DNA of 64,000 nt from Clostridiales bacterium (GCA_004557735.1 SFFV01000002.1:62001-126000), one strand, 5' to 3'; counted from the stretch's first letter, positions 22,727 through 31,522 are shown. Notes: generated by a model from the sequence alone, not told the origin. Numbers and translations are program-made.

Positions 22727-24640
22727 ATGAAAGAACATTTCAAAAAGAAAACAGAAGGAGAAAGCGGAGGCGGCGCCGCCTCTCTCGGCGGGATCACGTG
22801 GTACGGTGTGGACAAACTTCTGTTTGTCCGGCTTGGTGCCGCCGTTGTTTTGCTCTGTCTCGGTCTCTTTCTGCGCCTTGGAGAAGGCATATCGCTCCTC
22901 TTGCTGCTTCTCAGCACGCTGATCAGCGGCTTTGATGTGTTGTACCGCGCCTGTGTCCGGCTTGTTAAGGAACACTGCCTTGGTGAGGAGCTTATTGTTT
23001 CCATTGCGGCAATTCTTGCTTTCACAATCAACGAAGGGTATGAAGCCGCTGCTGTCATGCTGATTTATCAGGCCGGTTATATCATCCGCTCGTATGCTTC
23101 GGCGCTCACAAAGTCCAGCTTCCGCGACCATGTAGATCCCTATGTGCCGAGCGTCACCGTTCTTCGCGGCGGGGAGAAAACCGCCATTTCGCCGGAGGAT
23201 GTTCAGCTCGGCGACATTCTCATTCTCGAACGCGGCCAGCGCGCCCCGGCGGATCTCGAAATTCTGGAAGGCTCCGCCACGCTGGATCTTGCCCCGATCT
23301 TCGGACATACCGCCCGGCGCGAAGTCACAGCCGGACAAAAGATCCCCGCAGGGGCTGTCAACAGCAGCGCCGCCGTCCGGTGCACGGCGCTCGGCGCCGC
23401 GTCGGACTCCGTTTTTGCGCATGCGATCGGCGCTGTTTCCGATCCGGACGCTGTGTACGGCCCCGAAACCGATTCCGTGGAGCGTTACGCGCGTGTCTAT
23501 GCCCCGTTCGCTCTCGGCGTCAGCGTTCTGATTTCGCTTCTCCTTTTGATCTTTACCACCGCGCCGACAGAGGAGGCTATTCACCGCGCGCTCGTACTTC
23601 TCATCATCTCCTGTCCCACGGCATTTCTCGCGCCGCTGCCGTTCATGTATCTTGCCGGGCTGCTCCGCTCGCTGCAGAACGGTGTTGTTGTAAAGGACGC
23701 TTTTGTTCTGGACGGGCTTTCCCGCGCAGGAGCGGTCATATTCGACAAGGACGAAATGCTTTCCACCGGGTTTTACCGCGTATCCTCTGTGAAGTCGGAA
23801 CGGCTTGACCCCGCCGTGCTGCTCAAAGTTGCGGCGCACGCCGAATCCGGCTCTTCCACTCCTGTTGCCGCGTCCATCGCCAAGGCATACGGACAGGCGA
23901 TCGACGCCACGCTTATCGAGGAATTCACCGAGGAGCCCGACGGCATCACCGCTGTGATCGACGGAATCAACATCCGTATGGGCGACGCGTCCTATATGGA
24001 GAAAAACGGCATTACCGTTACCGACCCTGTCGGCGACAGCGTTACCGTGTATATGTCCGTCAACGACCAGTACGCCGGCTGCATCTATCTTTCCGATACG
24101 ATCCGCGACGATGCCAGAGCCTCCTTCAGCGCCGTTTCCGGCGCGGGCTGCGAGTGTATCATGCTCTCCGCAGACAGCCCGGAAAAGACCCGTACCGCCG
24201 CCGTTTCCGCCGGCGTGCGGGAGTATTACGCGCAGTGCATGCCGATGGACCGGCTGGAAAAGATCCAGGAGATCAAGGAGCGATATCCGGTAAACAGCGT
24301 ATTGTATGTGGGCGAGGCGACCGGCGATTCCGCCTGCTTCAACGCGGCCGATATCGGTGTTTGCGTTGACGGTCTCGCATCTGAGACGGCCATGCAGACG
24401 GGCAGCGCGGTCATCATGGATAAGAGTGCTTCTCCCATCGCAGGCGCGATCGACGCGGCAAAAGCCACGCGGTCTACGGTTCGGCAGCTTCTGCTGGCAG
24501 TTTTCGCCGTCAAGGCTGTGCTGCTCATTCTGGCGCTGCTCGGCGTTACGTATCAGCTCTGGTTTGCGGCCATGCTCGACACTGTTGCCGGTATCGCGGG
24601 GATCCTCTTTTCCTCCCGCATCTGGACGGAGCATAAATAG
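22727..24640 (+). CDS. P-type ATPase homologue lacking the catalytic motifs
   Basis: 637 residues with the domain order of P1B heavy-metal ATPases: four early membrane helices, actuator, two helices around the CPx site, P/N domains, two C-terminal helices. Every hallmark is changed. The TGE loop reads FGHT (192-195), CPC reads SCPTAF (295-300), DKTGT reads DKDEM (340-344; Asp kept, Thr and Gly lost), and GDGxND reads GEATGDSAC (529-537). No N-terminal CxxC metal domain is present. The frame is otherwise intact, so this is a preserved pseudoenzyme, not a decayed gene. GGAG precedes the ATG at 22727. It may be a metal sensor or chaperone; function unknown. Confidence 0.8.
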   Translation: MKEHFKKKTEGESGGGAASLGGITWYGVDKLLFVRLGAAVVLLCLGLFLRLGEGISLLLLLLSTLISGFDVLYRACVRLVKEHCLGEELIVSIAAILAFTINEGYEAAAVMLIYQAGYIIRSYASALTKSSFRDHVDPYVPSVTVLRGGEKTAISPEDVQLGDILILERGQRAPADLEILEGSATLDLAPIFGHTARREVTAGQKIPAGAVNSSAAVRCTALGAASDSVFAHAIGAVSDPDAVYGPETDSVERYARVYAPFALGVSVLISLLLLIFTTAPTEEAIHRALVLLIISCPTAFLAPLPFMYLAGLLRSLQNGVVVKDAFVLDGLSRAGAVIFDKDEMLSTGFYRVSSVKSERLDPAVLLKVAAHAESGSSTPVAASIAKAYGQAIDATLIEEFTEEPDGITAVIDGINIRMGDASYMEKNGITVTDPVGDSVTVYMSVNDQYAGCIYLSDTIRDDARASFSAVSGAGCECIMLSADSPEKTRTAAVSAGVREYYAQCMPMDRLEKIQEIKERYPVNSVLYVGEATGDSACFNAADIGVCVDGLASETAMQTGSAVIMDKSASPIAGAIDAAKATRSTVRQLLLAVFAVKAVLLILALLGVTYQLWFAAMLDTVAGIAGILFSSRIWTEHK

Positions 24641-24655
24641 TTTTTCAAAACATCC

Positions 24656-24686
24656 AAACGGGTTGGAGTATATCCAACCCGTTTTT
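24656..24686 (+). terminator. Terminator of the P-type ATPase homologue gene
   Basis: AAACGGGTTGGA / TCCAACCCGTTT, perfect 12-bp stem, loop GTATA, T run to 24686. Confidence 0.9.
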
Positions 24687-24716
24687 CTTTGCATAAAACC
24701 GGCGGTACGAAAAGCA

Positions 24717-24745
24717 TTGCCAGAAATCCTCTTTTATGATAAAAT
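24717..24745 (+). promoter_or_regulatory. Promoter of ruvCAB
   Basis: TTGCCA (24717-24722), 17-base spacer, TAAAAT (24740-24745), 25 bases before the ruvC start. Confidence 0.75.
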
Positions 24746-24770
24746 ACATTGGATAGGAAAGGGGAGCTCT

Positions 24771-25286
24771 ATGAAAATTCTTGGCATCGACCCCGGTGTT
24801 GCGACCGTCGGCTTCGGCTTGCTGGAAACATCCGGCACACAGCAAAGAATCCTCTCCTGCGGCGTCATCACCACGCCGGCGCACACGCCGCTTTCGTCGC
24901 GGCTCGATCGTATCTATTCGGATCTCGAGGAGCTGGTCCGCTCGTGCGGTCCGGATGCCATTTCGATTGAGGAGCTTTTCTTCAGCAAAAACATTACGAC
25001 CGGCATTCCTGTGGCGCACGCCCGCGGCGTCATCCTGCTCTGCGCATTTCGCTGCGGCGTTCCGGTATATGAGTACACGCCCATGCAGGTAAAGCAGGCG
25101 GTCGTCGGATACGGCAAGGCGGAAAAACGACAGGTCATGGACATGGTGCGCCGGATTCTGCATCTGACCGCCGTACCGCGGCCGGATGACACTGCGGATG
25201 CGATCGCGGTTGCGCTCTGCCATGCGCGCAGCTCAACGTCTCTCTTGACCCGGGAAGGAGATACAAATCCATGTTCTACTATATAG
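24771..25286 (+). CDS. ruvC: Holliday junction resolvase RuvC
   Basis: 171 residues. RNase H-like fold with the acidic residues in ILGIDPGVATVGFG (Asp7), ISIEELFF, and PRPDDTADAIAVALCH. RuvC cuts Holliday junctions moved by RuvAB. The ATG at 24771 follows GGAAAGGGGAG; the frame is open for hundreds of bases upstream but that belongs to the previous gene's other frame. It overlaps ruvA by 16 bases. Confidence 0.95.
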   Translation: MKILGIDPGVATVGFGLLETSGTQQRILSCGVITTPAHTPLSSRLDRIYSDLEELVRSCGPDAISIEELFFSKNITTGIPVAHARGVILLCAFRCGVPVYEYTPMQVKQAVVGYGKAEKRQVMDMVRRILHLTAVPRPDDTADAIAVALCHARSSTSLLTREGDTNPCSTI

Positions 25287-25876
25287 AAGGCGTCATTTCT
25301 CTGATCGACGGCTCCGTCGCGGTTGTTGACTGCGGCGGCGTGGGCTACGCCGTCAATACGACCGCAAACTCGCTCTCCCGCGTCCGTATGGGGGGAAAGA
25401 GCAGGTTTTATATTTGTCCAGTCATTCGTGAAGGCACGTTTGATCTTTATGGCTTTGCCACACAGGAGGAAAAACGCTGTTTTGAGCTGTTGACGGGAGT
25501 TTCCGGCGTCGGTGCAAAGGCGGCGCAGGCGATCCTCTCCGCCAACACGCCGGAATCGCTCTCTCTCGCTGTTCTGTCCGGCAATGAGAAGGCGCTGACG
25601 GCGGCTCCCGGCATCGGCAAAAAGATCGCGCAGCGCGTGATCCTTGAGTTGAAGGATAAATTTTCCGGCGCCGCTGCGGATACCGGCTTCGGTTCGCCCG
25701 GCGCTTTCGCGCCCGCGGCAGCTTCCGGCGGAGATAAGCTCTCCGACGCGGCGGCGGCGCTTGGCGTACTCGGCTACGGCGCAAATGAGATCGCTGCGGC
25801 GCTTAAGGGATTGGATATTCAGACGCTTTCCGTCGAGGATATAGTGCGACAGGGTCTCAAAAAAATGATGAAGTAA
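25271..25876 (+). CDS. ruvA: Holliday junction DNA helicase subunit RuvA
   Basis: 201 residues: N-terminal OB domain (MFYYIEGVISLIDGSVAVVD), tandem helix-hairpin-helix motifs (GVSGVGAKAAQAILS and APGIGKKIAQRVILELKDK), flexible linker and a C-terminal domain III that contacts RuvB (EIAAALKGLDIQTLSVEDIV). RuvA tetramers clamp the Holliday junction. GGAAGGAG lies before the ATG within the end of ruvC. Confidence 0.95.
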   Translation: MFYYIEGVISLIDGSVAVVDCGGVGYAVNTTANSLSRVRMGGKSRFYICPVIREGTFDLYGFATQEEKRCFELLTGVSGVGAKAAQAILSANTPESLSLAVLSGNEKALTAAPGIGKKIAQRVILELKDKFSGAAADTGFGSPGAFAPAAASGGDKLSDAAAALGVLGYGANEIAAALKGLDIQTLSVEDIVRQGLKKMMK

Positions 25877-25892
25877 AAGGAGGCGGAGCAGC

Positions 25893-26936
25893 TTGGCGAT
25901 CAGTTTTTCGGATGCGTCACAGGAAAATGAATTGATCACCCGTTCCGTTGTGTTGCCGGAGGACGCCGGGGAAGGCTCGCTCCGCCCGCGGTTTTTAAAT
26001 GAGTATATCGGGCAGGAGCGTGCAAAGGAGAACCTTCGCATTTTCATTCAGGCGGCAAAAATGCGCGGAGAATCGCTGGACCACGTTTTGCTCCACGGCC
26101 CTCCGGGCCTTGGTAAAACAACGCTCGCCGCTGTTATCGCCAACGAAATGGGCGTAAACATGCGCATCACCTCCGGACCGACCATTGAAAAAGCGGGCGA
26201 TCTTGCGGCGTTGCTCACAAATCTTCAAGAGAACGATATCCTCTTTGTTGACGAGATCCACCGCATGAACCGGGCGGTGGAGGAAATTCTCTATCCTGCG
26301 ATGGAGGACTTCGCCATCGATATCATCATCGGTAAAGGGCCTTCCGCAAATTCCATCCGGCTCGATCTTCCGAAATTCACGCTCATCGGCGCAACGACGC
26401 GCTCCGGTCAGCTCTCCGCACCGCTGCGCGACCGCTTCGGCGTGATCCTCCGTCTCGAGCTGTATTCGCCGGAGGAGCTTCGCCGCATTGTAGAGCGCAG
26501 CGCCGGGATCCTCGGCATTGAGATCGACTCCGCCGGCGCGGACGAGATTGCTCGCCGCAGCCGCGGCACTCCGCGCATTGCCAACCGTATTTTACGCCGT
26601 GTGCGTGATTTCGCACAGGTAACCGCCAACGGCCGGATAACGCGGGACGTTGCAGATAAAGCGCTCAACCGGCTGGAGATCGATCATCTCGGTCTCGATG
26701 CGCTGGACCGGCGCATGCTGCGCAGCATTATTGAGTTCTATTCCGGCGGACCGGTCGGCGTGGAGACGCTGGCGGCGACGATCAATGAAGAATCCGTTAC
26801 GCTTGAGGACGTCTATGAACCGTATCTTCTGCAGCAGGGTTTTCTCACGCGGACGCCGCGCGGACGCTGCGTTACACAGAAGGCGTATGAGCATCTCGGC
26901 ATCCCGTTTCACGGCCAGCAACAGCTCAGTCTGTGA
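25893..26936 (+). CDS. ruvB: Holliday junction DNA helicase subunit RuvB
   Basis: 347 residues. AAA+ motor with Walker A HGPPGLGKTTLA, Walker B LFVDEIHRMN, sensor 1 LIGATTRSGQLSAPL and the C-terminal winged helix ending TPRGRCVTQKAYEHLG. The start is TTG at 25893, with AAGGAGG 9 bases upstream. Third gene of ruvCAB. Confidence 0.95.
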   Translation: MAISFSDASQENELITRSVVLPEDAGEGSLRPRFLNEYIGQERAKENLRIFIQAAKMRGESLDHVLLHGPPGLGKTTLAAVIANEMGVNMRITSGPTIEKAGDLAALLTNLQENDILFVDEIHRMNRAVEEILYPAMEDFAIDIIIGKGPSANSIRLDLPKFTLIGATTRSGQLSAPLRDRFGVILRLELYSPEELRRIVERSAGILGIEIDSAGADEIARRSRGTPRIANRILRRVRDFAQVTANGRITRDVADKALNRLEIDHLGLDALDRRMLRSIIEFYSGGPVGVETLAATINEESVTLEDVYEPYLLQQGFLTRTPRGRCVTQKAYEHLGIPFHGQQQLSL

Positions 26937-26984
26937 ATTGCACGGAGATTTGGGAAAATTCTTCATAATAATTTTACAATTCTC

Positions 26985-27013
26985 TTGACTTTGTTGGTGA
27001 AAACTAATATAAT
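26985..27013 (+). promoter_or_regulatory. Promoter of sigH
   Basis: TTGACT (26985-26990), 17-base spacer, consensus TATAAT (27008-27013), 23 bases before the start codon. One of the strongest sigma-A matches in the window. Confidence 0.8.
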
Positions 27014-27035
27014 TCGAATATAAAATGGTTTTTTT

Positions 27036-27656
27036 ATGGAAGATTTTCAATGCTTCAGCGATGAGCAGCTGCAGCAAATGGCCGTTTCCGGCTGCGCCGG
27101 AGCGGAAGATGCGTTAGCCGCTCGATACAGTCAGCTTGTCCGTATCTGCGCGAGACCGTATTTTCTTGCCGGAGGGGACAGCGAAGATCTCACGCAGGAG
27201 GGAATGCTCGGCCTTCTCTCCGCAATTCGCGAGTACAGCCCTTCGCACGGCGTTCCCTTTAAGGCGTATGCGGAGTTGTGCATCCAACGCCGGATTTTCA
27301 GCGCGATTAAATCGGCGTCTCGTTTGAAGCATATCCCTCTCAACAGCGGCGTATCACTGGAGGATGCGTTTGGCAGTGAAAGCAGCTGTCCCGGTATGTA
27401 TGCAGCCCTTGAGTTACGGAGGACCCCGGAAGAGCAGGTTTTGGCAAGAGAGCGCGCAGACGAATTTTTCCAGACATTTTCCCGGTGCTTGTCACCCTTT
27501 GAGCAGAAGGTCCTGCCTCTGTATTTGCAAGGACAGTCTTACTGCTCCATGGCTGCTGCCAGCGGCCGTTCCGAGAAAGCGGTTGACAATGCCGTACAGC
27601 GAATCCGGCGCAAGCTCTCCCGGATAACTTCTTTAGGCGACAACAGCGAAAGCTGA
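27036..27656 (+). CDS. sigH: RNA polymerase sigma-H factor
   Basis: 206 residues. Region 2 has YFLAGGDSEDLTQEGMLGLL and the core YAELCIQRRIFSAIKSASR, followed by LKHIPLNSGVSLED, which is the SigH-specific signature. Region 4 contains LSPFEQKVLPLYLQGQSY. SigH directs early sporulation and transition-state genes such as spoIIA. In this window it should act on the sigF operon. Confidence 0.92.
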   Translation: MEDFQCFSDEQLQQMAVSGCAGAEDALAARYSQLVRICARPYFLAGGDSEDLTQEGMLGLLSAIREYSPSHGVPFKAYAELCIQRRIFSAIKSASRLKHIPLNSGVSLEDAFGSESSCPGMYAALELRRTPEEQVLARERADEFFQTFSRCLSPFEQKVLPLYLQGQSYCSMAAASGRSEKAVDNAVQRIRRKLSRITSLGDNSES

Positions 27657-27701
27657 ACGCAATATCAAGCCCAAGGGCAGAATCAAAGAGAGGATCAGCA
27701 A

Positions 27702-27983
27702 ATGTACGAGGACAAGACCCTGGTATGCAAAGAGTGCGGCAATGAGTTCGTTTTCACCGCCGGTGAGCAGGAGTTTTATGCGGAGCGCGGCTTCCAGAAC
27801 GAGCCCCAGCGCTGCAAGGCCTGCCGCGACGCTCGCAAGAACTCCGCTCGCGGCCCCCGTGAGTACTTCACGGCTACCTGCGCCGCCTGCGGCGGCGAGG
27901 CTCGTGTGCCGTTTGAGCCCAAGTCTGACCGTCCGGTCTACTGCAGCGATTGCTTCGCCAAGATCAAGGCGAACCAGCAGTAA
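27702..27983 (+). CDS. Small zinc-ribbon protein with four CxxC pairs
   Basis: 93 residues. Four CxxC pairs (CKEC at 9-12, CKAC, CAAC, CSDC) should bind two zinc ions, with FVFTAGEQEFYAERGFQNEP between, the pattern of the probable-zinc-ribbon plus CxxC-x17-CxxC family found widely in Clostridia. It starts 45 bases after sigH; AGAGGATCAGCAA precedes the ATG. Function is unknown; nucleic-acid or protein binding is likely. A perfect terminator follows. Confidence 0.8.
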   Translation: MYEDKTLVCKECGNEFVFTAGEQEFYAERGFQNEPQRCKACRDARKNSARGPREYFTATCAACGGEARVPFEPKSDRPVYCSDCFAKIKANQQ

Positions 27984-28010
27984 TTTGACGATCAGGGTCA
28001 TCGGACCGCA

Positions 28011-28049
28011 AGAAAACGGGAGCGGATTTCCGCTCCCGTTTTCTTTTTT
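28011..28049 (+). terminator. Terminator after the zinc-ribbon gene
   Basis: AGAAAACGGGAGCGG / CCGCTCCCGTTTTCT, perfect 15-bp stem with loop ATTT and a T run. Confidence 0.9.
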
Positions 28050-28129
28050 CAATTTCGTCGAAACCGGTTGAAAAACGGGAACATCATGGGTATAATACAA
28101 CTATTATATATGTCTTAGGAGGCTATACA

Positions 28130-28336
28130 ATGTACCAGATTGAAAAGACCACGCTGATCGCCGAGATCATGGAGAATGCTCCGTTCGTCGCGCCGATGTT
28201 CCAGGCGATCGGTATGCACTGCATGGGCTGTGCCATGGCGAGCGGTGAAAACGTGGAGGAAGCCTGCGCTGCTCACGGCGTCGATGTCGATAAGTTTGTC
28301 GAAAAGGTCAACGAGTTTATCGCGGCTCAGGGCTGA
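28130..28336 (+). CDS. DUF1858 small redox-disulfide protein
   Basis: 68 residues with MHCMGCAMAS, the CxxC-type disulfide of the DUF1858 / hybrid-cluster-protein-associated family, and the LIAEIMENAP start. Such proteins are small cytoplasmic thiol proteins of anaerobes, often near hydroxylamine reductase or metabolic enzymes. AGGAGG lies before the ATG. It has its own leader and terminator. Confidence 0.85.
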   Translation: MYQIEKTTLIAEIMENAPFVAPMFQAIGMHCMGCAMASGENVEEACAAHGVDVDKFVEKVNEFIAAQG

Positions 28337-28348
28337 AGAACAAGGAAG

Positions 28349-28385
28349 AAAAACGGTGAGGGCATACTCCGTCCTCGCCGTTTTT
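28349..28385 (+). terminator. Terminator after the DUF1858 gene
   Basis: AAAAACGGTGAGG / CCTCGCCGTTTTT, 13-bp stem with one T-G pair, followed by the T run. trmK starts 13 bases later. Confidence 0.8.
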
Positions 28386-28397
28386 CATAGTATCGGT

Positions 28398-29108
28398 ATG
28401 GATCGTACATTTAAATTACCGCCGCGTCTTGCGGCGATCGCCGCGCTCGTTCCGGACGGCGCTCGCCTTGCTGACGTCGGGACAGACCATGCGCTGCTTC
28501 CCATCCGGCTTTTGCTGGACGGAAAAATCCAAAGCGCCATTGCTTCGGATATCCGCCCCGGCCCGCTCTCCCACGCAAAGGAAAACGCCTGCGCCGCGGG
28601 GGTGCCGAATCTTTCCTGCGTTCTTTGCGACGGACTGACCGGCGTATCGCCCGACAGTGTCGATACGGTCGTGATCGCCGGTATGGGCGGAGAGAATATC
28701 GCCGGTATCCTTCGCGCCGCACCGTGGGCATGCTCCGGCGCGCTGCTGCTTTTGCAGCCAATGTCCCGTCCGGAGGAACTTCGCGCCGCGCTGCCGTCGC
28801 TCGGGCTTTTGATCCGCGCCGAGCGCCTTGTACGTGACGGCGGACGGCTTTATTCCATTCTCGCCGTGAGCTCCGGTGTGCCGGATGCTCTGTCGCCGGG
28901 GGAGATGTACTGCGGAAAGTACTCGCTTGTCTCCGGTGACCCGTTATTCTCAGAAATGCTTGCCGAACAGGAAAAGCGGCTGCAAACGGCCATTCGAGGG
29001 CTGGAGCGCTCCGGGCGGGAGAGCGGCAGCGAGCGGCTGTATATGCTGCGTCTCGCATCGGAAGATATTATGAAAATGAGGAGGATATCCCATGGCGACG
29101 GTTCGTGA
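28398..29108 (+). CDS. trmK: tRNA (adenine(22)-N1)-methyltransferase
   Basis: 236 residues. Class I SAM-dependent fold with ARLADVGTDHALLPIRLLL (motif I), ASDIRPGPLSHAKENA and the catalytic-region TVVIAGMGGENIAGIL, diagnostic for TrmK/YqfN. The methylation target is A22 of tRNA. The ATG at 28398 lacks a clear Shine-Dalgarno site and lies 13 bases after a terminator; an upstream start in the same frame is possible. It overlaps nif3 by 17 bases. Confidence 0.88.
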   Translation: MDRTFKLPPRLAAIAALVPDGARLADVGTDHALLPIRLLLDGKIQSAIASDIRPGPLSHAKENACAAGVPNLSCVLCDGLTGVSPDSVDTVVIAGMGGENIAGILRAAPWACSGALLLLQPMSRPEELRAALPSLGLLIRAERLVRDGGRLYSILAVSSGVPDALSPGEMYCGKYSLVSGDPLFSEMLAEQEKRLQTAIRGLERSGRESGSERLYMLRLASEDIMKMRRISHGDGS

Positions 29109-29859
29109 AATTGCCGATTATCTCGAAGAGCGCGTCCCCTCATCGCTCAAGCTGGATTTTGATAACGTTGGACTGCTCTGCGGCTTTCCGGACCGCGAGG
29201 TGAGCCGCGTGCTCGTCGTGCTCGATATCACACAGCAGGCCATCGAAGAGGCGCTGTCGCTTCATGCGGAGCTGATCGTTTCACATCATCCGCTCATCTT
29301 TACGCCGCTGCGCCGTATTTGCGCGGACACGCCGGACGCCAGGCGCGTCATTGCCCTTTTGCAGGGAAATCTCTCCGCCATCTGTCTGCACACAAATCTC
29401 GATGCGCTCGAAGGCGGCGTAAACACGGCTCTTGCCAACGCCGTCGGCGGGGAAGAGCTGGAGTATACACCGGACATCGGCTGCTTCTGCCGTCTGCCGG
29501 AGGCTATGTCTCTTGCGGAATTTCTCACCCAGACCCGCACAGCGCTTTCCGCTCCCGATATGCGCTATTACGACGCTTCGCGGCGTGTGGAGTATCTGGC
29601 GCTCTGCGGCGGCGCGGGCGGGGACATTCTCTATGAAGCGGCACAGCGCGGCTGCGATACGGTACTGACCGGAGAGATCAAGCACCACCAGTGGATGGAT
29701 GGCGCGGAACTGGGACTGAATCTTATTGAGGGCGGCCACTTCGCAACCGAAAACGTTGTCATGCCGGCGCTCGCAGAGCTGCTGCGGCAGGGATTCCCGG
29801 AGATCGACGTGTGTCTCTCACGGCTGCAGGGGCCGCTCTCGCACGGATTCAGATTCTGA
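29092..29859 (+). CDS. Nif3-like dinuclear metal centre protein (YqfO/GTP cyclohydrolase I type 2 homologue)
   Basis: 255 residues. Metal ligands are in LIVSHHPLIFTPLRR, HTNLDAL and the late HFATENVVMPAL (His, Glu). It is the usual partner of trmK in Firmicutes (yqfN-yqfO). This version lacks the PII-like insertion of Bacillus YqfO. Biochemical role is not settled; a metal-dependent hydrolase is likely. Confidence 0.9.
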   Translation: MATVREIADYLEERVPSSLKLDFDNVGLLCGFPDREVSRVLVVLDITQQAIEEALSLHAELIVSHHPLIFTPLRRICADTPDARRVIALLQGNLSAICLHTNLDALEGGVNTALANAVGGEELEYTPDIGCFCRLPEAMSLAEFLTQTRTALSAPDMRYYDASRRVEYLALCGGAGGDILYEAAQRGCDTVLTGEIKHHQWMDGAELGLNLIEGGHFATENVVMPALAELLRQGFPEIDVCLSRLQGPLSHGFRF

Positions 29860-29864
29860 AACAA

Positions 29865-29893
29865 GCATATTTACCGGCTTATCCCCATAGGAT
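29865..29893 (+). promoter_or_regulatory. Sigma-E promoter of spoIVA
   Basis: GCATATT (29865-29871) matches the sigma-E -35 box fully, then 14 bases, CATAGGAT (29886-29893) matches CATAnnnT. The GTG start is 30 bases downstream. spoIVA is a known sigma-E gene. Confidence 0.7.
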
Positions 29894-29923
29894 GCATTGA
29901 AATCATGTACAGGGGGTCTGACC

Positions 29924-31402
29924 GTGTCTGAATCAACGATTTACGAGGACATCGCTCTCCGCACGGACGGAGATATATATCTTGGTGTGGTGGGACCGGT
30001 CCGCACGGGCAAGTCCACCTTCATCAAGCGCTTCATGGAAACGCTCGTCATTCCGCGCATTGACAATGTCTACCGGAAAGAGCGCGCCCGCGACGAGCTG
30101 CCGCAAAGCGGCTCCGGGCGTACCATTATGACGGCGGAACCGAAATTTATTCCCGAAGAGGCGGTAACAGTCCGCCTTGGCGACGATACCGATCTCTCCG
30201 TCCGGCTGATCGACTGCGTTGGCTACATGGTCAAGGGCGCTTCCGGACAGTTTGAGGATGGTGTGGAACGCATGGTGACAACGCCGTGGTTCGACCGGGA
30301 AGTCTCTCTGACGGAGGCCGCGGAGCAGGGAACATACAAGGTCATTGCCGAACACTCGACGATCGGTCTCGTCATCACGTGTGACGGCACGATCTGCGAG
30401 ATTCCCCGCGAGGACTATGTCCCGGCGGAAGAGCGTGTTGTTCGCGAGCTGCAGGATATCGGAAAACCGTTCACGATCGTTCTCAACAGCGCCGAGCCAA
30501 ACTCGGAAAGTGCAAAAGCGCTGTGCCGCTCGATCGGAGAAAAATATGGCGCCGGCTGTGTCTGCGTAAACTGTCTGGAGCTGACGGAAAACGATATCTG
30601 CGAGATCCTTCATTCGGCGCTGTACGAATTTCCGCTGTCGGAGCTGGATGTTTTCCTGCCGAGTTGGGTCGATGCGCTGCCGATCGAGCATCCGCTGCGC
30701 GCATCGCTCTATAACGGCGTCCGCACATCGGCGCAGAATATACGGCGTATCCGCGATGTTTACGCGATGACAAGCGCGCTTCGGGACGCAGAAAACGTTC
30801 TCTCCGTCTCTGTCATGGCGCTGCAGATGGGGTGCGGCACGGCGGATATCCGCGTGGAGCTTCCGAGAGCGCTCTATTATCAGACAATCAGTGAGCAGTC
30901 CGGCTTTGCTATCCGCGATGACGGCGATCTGATGGCGCTTCTGACCGAAATGCGCGGCATTAAGAATGAATACGACCGGATCAGCAGCGCCTTAAAGGAC
31001 GTCCGGGAGACCGGGTACGGAATCGTCGTACCGTCGCCGGATGAGCTCAAGCTCGAAGAGCCGGAGATCGTCCGGCAGGGCGGGCGCTACGGCGTGCGCC
31101 TCAAGGCCTCTGCGCCGTCCATTCATATGATCATGGCAAACATTGAAACCGAGGTCAGTCCCGCGCTCGGCGGGGAAAAAGCCTCGGAGCAGATCATCAA
31201 CTTCCTTCTGCAGGGCTTCGAGGGGGATACGAGCCGCATCTGGGAATCGAACATCTTCGGAAAATCGCTCTACGATATTGCGAGCGAAGGCGTTATCACA
31301 AAGCTCCGGCAGATGCCCGTCAACGCGCAGGCAAAACTTCAGCAGACGCTCACGCGCATCGTAAACGAAGGCGGCGGATCTCTGATTTGCATAATTATAT
31401 AA
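29924..31402 (+). CDS. spoIVA: Stage IV sporulation protein A, spore-coat basement-layer ATPase
   Basis: 492 residues from GTG at 29924 (AGGGGGT upstream), the same length as the Bacillus protein. N-terminal P-loop GPVRTGKSTFIKRF with Sensor-threonine-region and LIDCVGYMVKGASG, a middle domain, and a C-terminal end reading EGGGSLICIII, the membrane-localisation tail bound by SpoVM. SpoIVA polymerises around the forespore with ATP hydrolysis and carries the coat and cortex assembly signal. It has its own sigma-E promoter. Confidence 0.97.
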   Translation: MSESTIYEDIALRTDGDIYLGVVGPVRTGKSTFIKRFMETLVIPRIDNVYRKERARDELPQSGSGRTIMTAEPKFIPEEAVTVRLGDDTDLSVRLIDCVGYMVKGASGQFEDGVERMVTTPWFDREVSLTEAAEQGTYKVIAEHSTIGLVITCDGTICEIPREDYVPAEERVVRELQDIGKPFTIVLNSAEPNSESAKALCRSIGEKYGAGCVCVNCLELTENDICEILHSALYEFPLSELDVFLPSWVDALPIEHPLRASLYNGVRTSAQNIRRIRDVYAMTSALRDAENVLSVSVMALQMGCGTADIRVELPRALYYQTISEQSGFAIRDDGDLMALLTEMRGIKNEYDRISSALKDVRETGYGIVVPSPDELKLEEPEIVRQGGRYGVRLKASAPSIHMIMANIETEVSPALGGEKASEQIINFLLQGFEGDTSRIWESNIFGKSLYDIASEGVITKLRQMPVNAQAKLQQTLTRIVNEGGGSLICIII

Positions 31403-31413
31403 TAAAACTTGCA

Positions 31414-31440
31414 AGCCGAAGCGATTATTTCGCTTCGGCT
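31414..31440 (+). repeat. Perfect inverted repeat after spoIVA
   Basis: AGCCGAAGCGA / TCGCTTCGGCT, 11 bp with a 5-base loop. The following GCGCATTATT is not a T run, so termination by the classic mechanism is uncertain. It is 11 bases after the spoIVA stop. Confidence 0.7.
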
Positions 31441-31464
31441 GCGCATTATTAGCCAAATTAGGTA

Positions 31465-31493
31465 TTGATTTTTTGTTGGCTATGCCATATAAT
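31465..31493 (+). promoter_or_regulatory. Promoter of the aminotransferase gene
   Basis: TTGATT (31465-31470), 17-base spacer, consensus TATAAT (31488-31493), 30 bases before the ATG. Confidence 0.75.
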
Positions 31494-31522
31494 GACGCCA
31501 TACTTGTATGGAGGGCTTTACC

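Noticed and set aside
22640..24694. 684-codon antisense frame across the P-type ATPase homologue
   Set aside because: It mirrors the codon bias of the real gene and has no ribosome site or recognisable domain. Similar antisense frames at 5666-7069, 12280-14085, 41086-42228, 46152-47522 and 55590-57248 were rejected for the same reasons.
27702..27983. Ribosomal-protein-like zinc protein
   Set aside because: CxxC spacing matches the clostridial zinc-ribbon family and not a ribosomal protein.
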